From the NCBI GenBank assembly GCA_029259935.1, contig JAJDEH010000196.1, forward strand, positions 13,681-77,680: a stretch of 64,000 bases of DNA, written 5' to 3'. Below the pieces are notes generated by a model, which searched no databases, was not told the DNA's origin, and saw only the letters and a program-made list of their open reading frames with translations. Of this stretch, positions 63,883 through 64,000 are shown piece after piece. The translations under genes and the position numbers were made by a program. The DNA is from Planctomycetota bacterium (lineage in GTDB: Bacteria > Planctomycetota > Planctomycetia > Pirellulales > Pirellulaceae). The stretch's first letter is position 1. Each line of letters starts with the position of its first letter.

Positions 63883-64000
63883 GCCGGTCGAACCAACTGC
63901 GGCAATCGAGCTGTGGATAAGTTCGGCGAATCTGCTCGATCTCGTTTTGTGTCCAGTAGCTCATGATCCCGGTCCATCCGAAAGGGGTATTGGGTTGCCT
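63854..64000 (-). CDS. 3' end of an unidentified gene (partial)
   Basis: 48 codons and a TAA stop, open to the window edge. The tail has a Trp-rich stretch (FGWTGIMSYWTQNE) and ends SWFDRLIERMLGLR. An internal ATG could make it a 36-residue peptide, but the frame is open beyond the window. No family is recognised. Confidence 0.45.
   Translation of the reverse strand, partial: RQPNTPFGWTGIMSYWTQNEIEQIRRTYPQLDCRSWFDRLIERMLGLR

Overview
The window reads as a chromosomal piece of a Planctomycetota genome, most likely Pirellulales-like. The evidence is its gene families: a BBP7-type beta-barrel protein, the DUF1549/DUF1553 - DUF1501 - pre-peptidase-domain set, a DUF1570 protein, an FxGly sulfatase, a Tat-exported Gfo/Idh/MocA oxidoreductase, a YCF48 protein, and a long BlaR1-like peptidase fused to extra domains. 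Both strands are used in short co-directional runs. There is no phage, plasmid, CRISPR or insertion-sequence transposase. I place the organism by gene families only; no rRNA is present.

Layout. 1-10.1 kb (+): envelope and exported proteins (BBP7 barrel, cytochrome-like DUF1549/1553, DUF1501, PPC protein, CE1-type esterase, TPR protein, TM2 protein). 10.2-14.8 kb (-): GNAT/Eis-like acetyltransferase, a BshC-like protein, a family 2 glycosyltransferase and the initiator tRNA. 15.1-17.3 kb (+): a PNQP-repeat membrane protein with a prenyltransferase-like helical domain. 17.5-33.5 kb (-): a three-domain MFS/acyltransferase/acyl-ligase fusion, a DUF1570 metallopeptidase-like protein, purH with a CPBP-family gene inserted at its 3' end, a YCF48 mosaic protein, a lipoprotein, and a proteostasis block (tRNA-Gly, tig, two clpP genes). 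33.9-42.8 kb (+): FHA protein, YyaL/DUF255 thioredoxin-like protein, Tat oxidoreductase, zinc-ribbon protein and several small or exported unknowns. 42.9-56.6 kb (-): BlaR1-thioredoxin fusion, BlaI repressor with its operator, a HEAT/redoxin gene with an in-frame TGA, PhoD-like phosphatase, DTW enzyme, xylA, sulfatase, hisS and a YkgJ-type protein. 56.9-63.7 kb: DinB protein and a lipid-modification cluster (two cyclopropane-synthase-like methyltransferases, DUF1365, FAD oxidoreductase, fatty-acid desaturase, DUF1295).

The most striking item is the HEAT/redoxin gene at 47664-48740. Its only interruption is a TGA at 48021-48023, in frame and exactly at the first position of a thioredoxin-like x-P-V-C active site. 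It is followed at the right distance by a 6-bp hairpin whose AGUU loop has a G in second place, which fits a bacterial SECIS. I interpret it as a selenoprotein with a UxxC redox centre. It lies just upstream of a BlaI-type repressor gene with an 18-bp phased operator and a BlaR1-like membrane peptidase that itself ends in a CGPC thioredoxin domain. Together these suggest a redox-linked, proteolysis-controlled envelope system.

A second theme is sequence duplication across gene 3' ends. The last 25 bp of purH recur beyond the CPBP gene, the clpP stop region is a 20-bp tandem repeat, the cyclopropane-synthase stop region is a 17-bp tandem repeat, and an interspersed repeat supplies the TAG stop codon of two unrelated genes.
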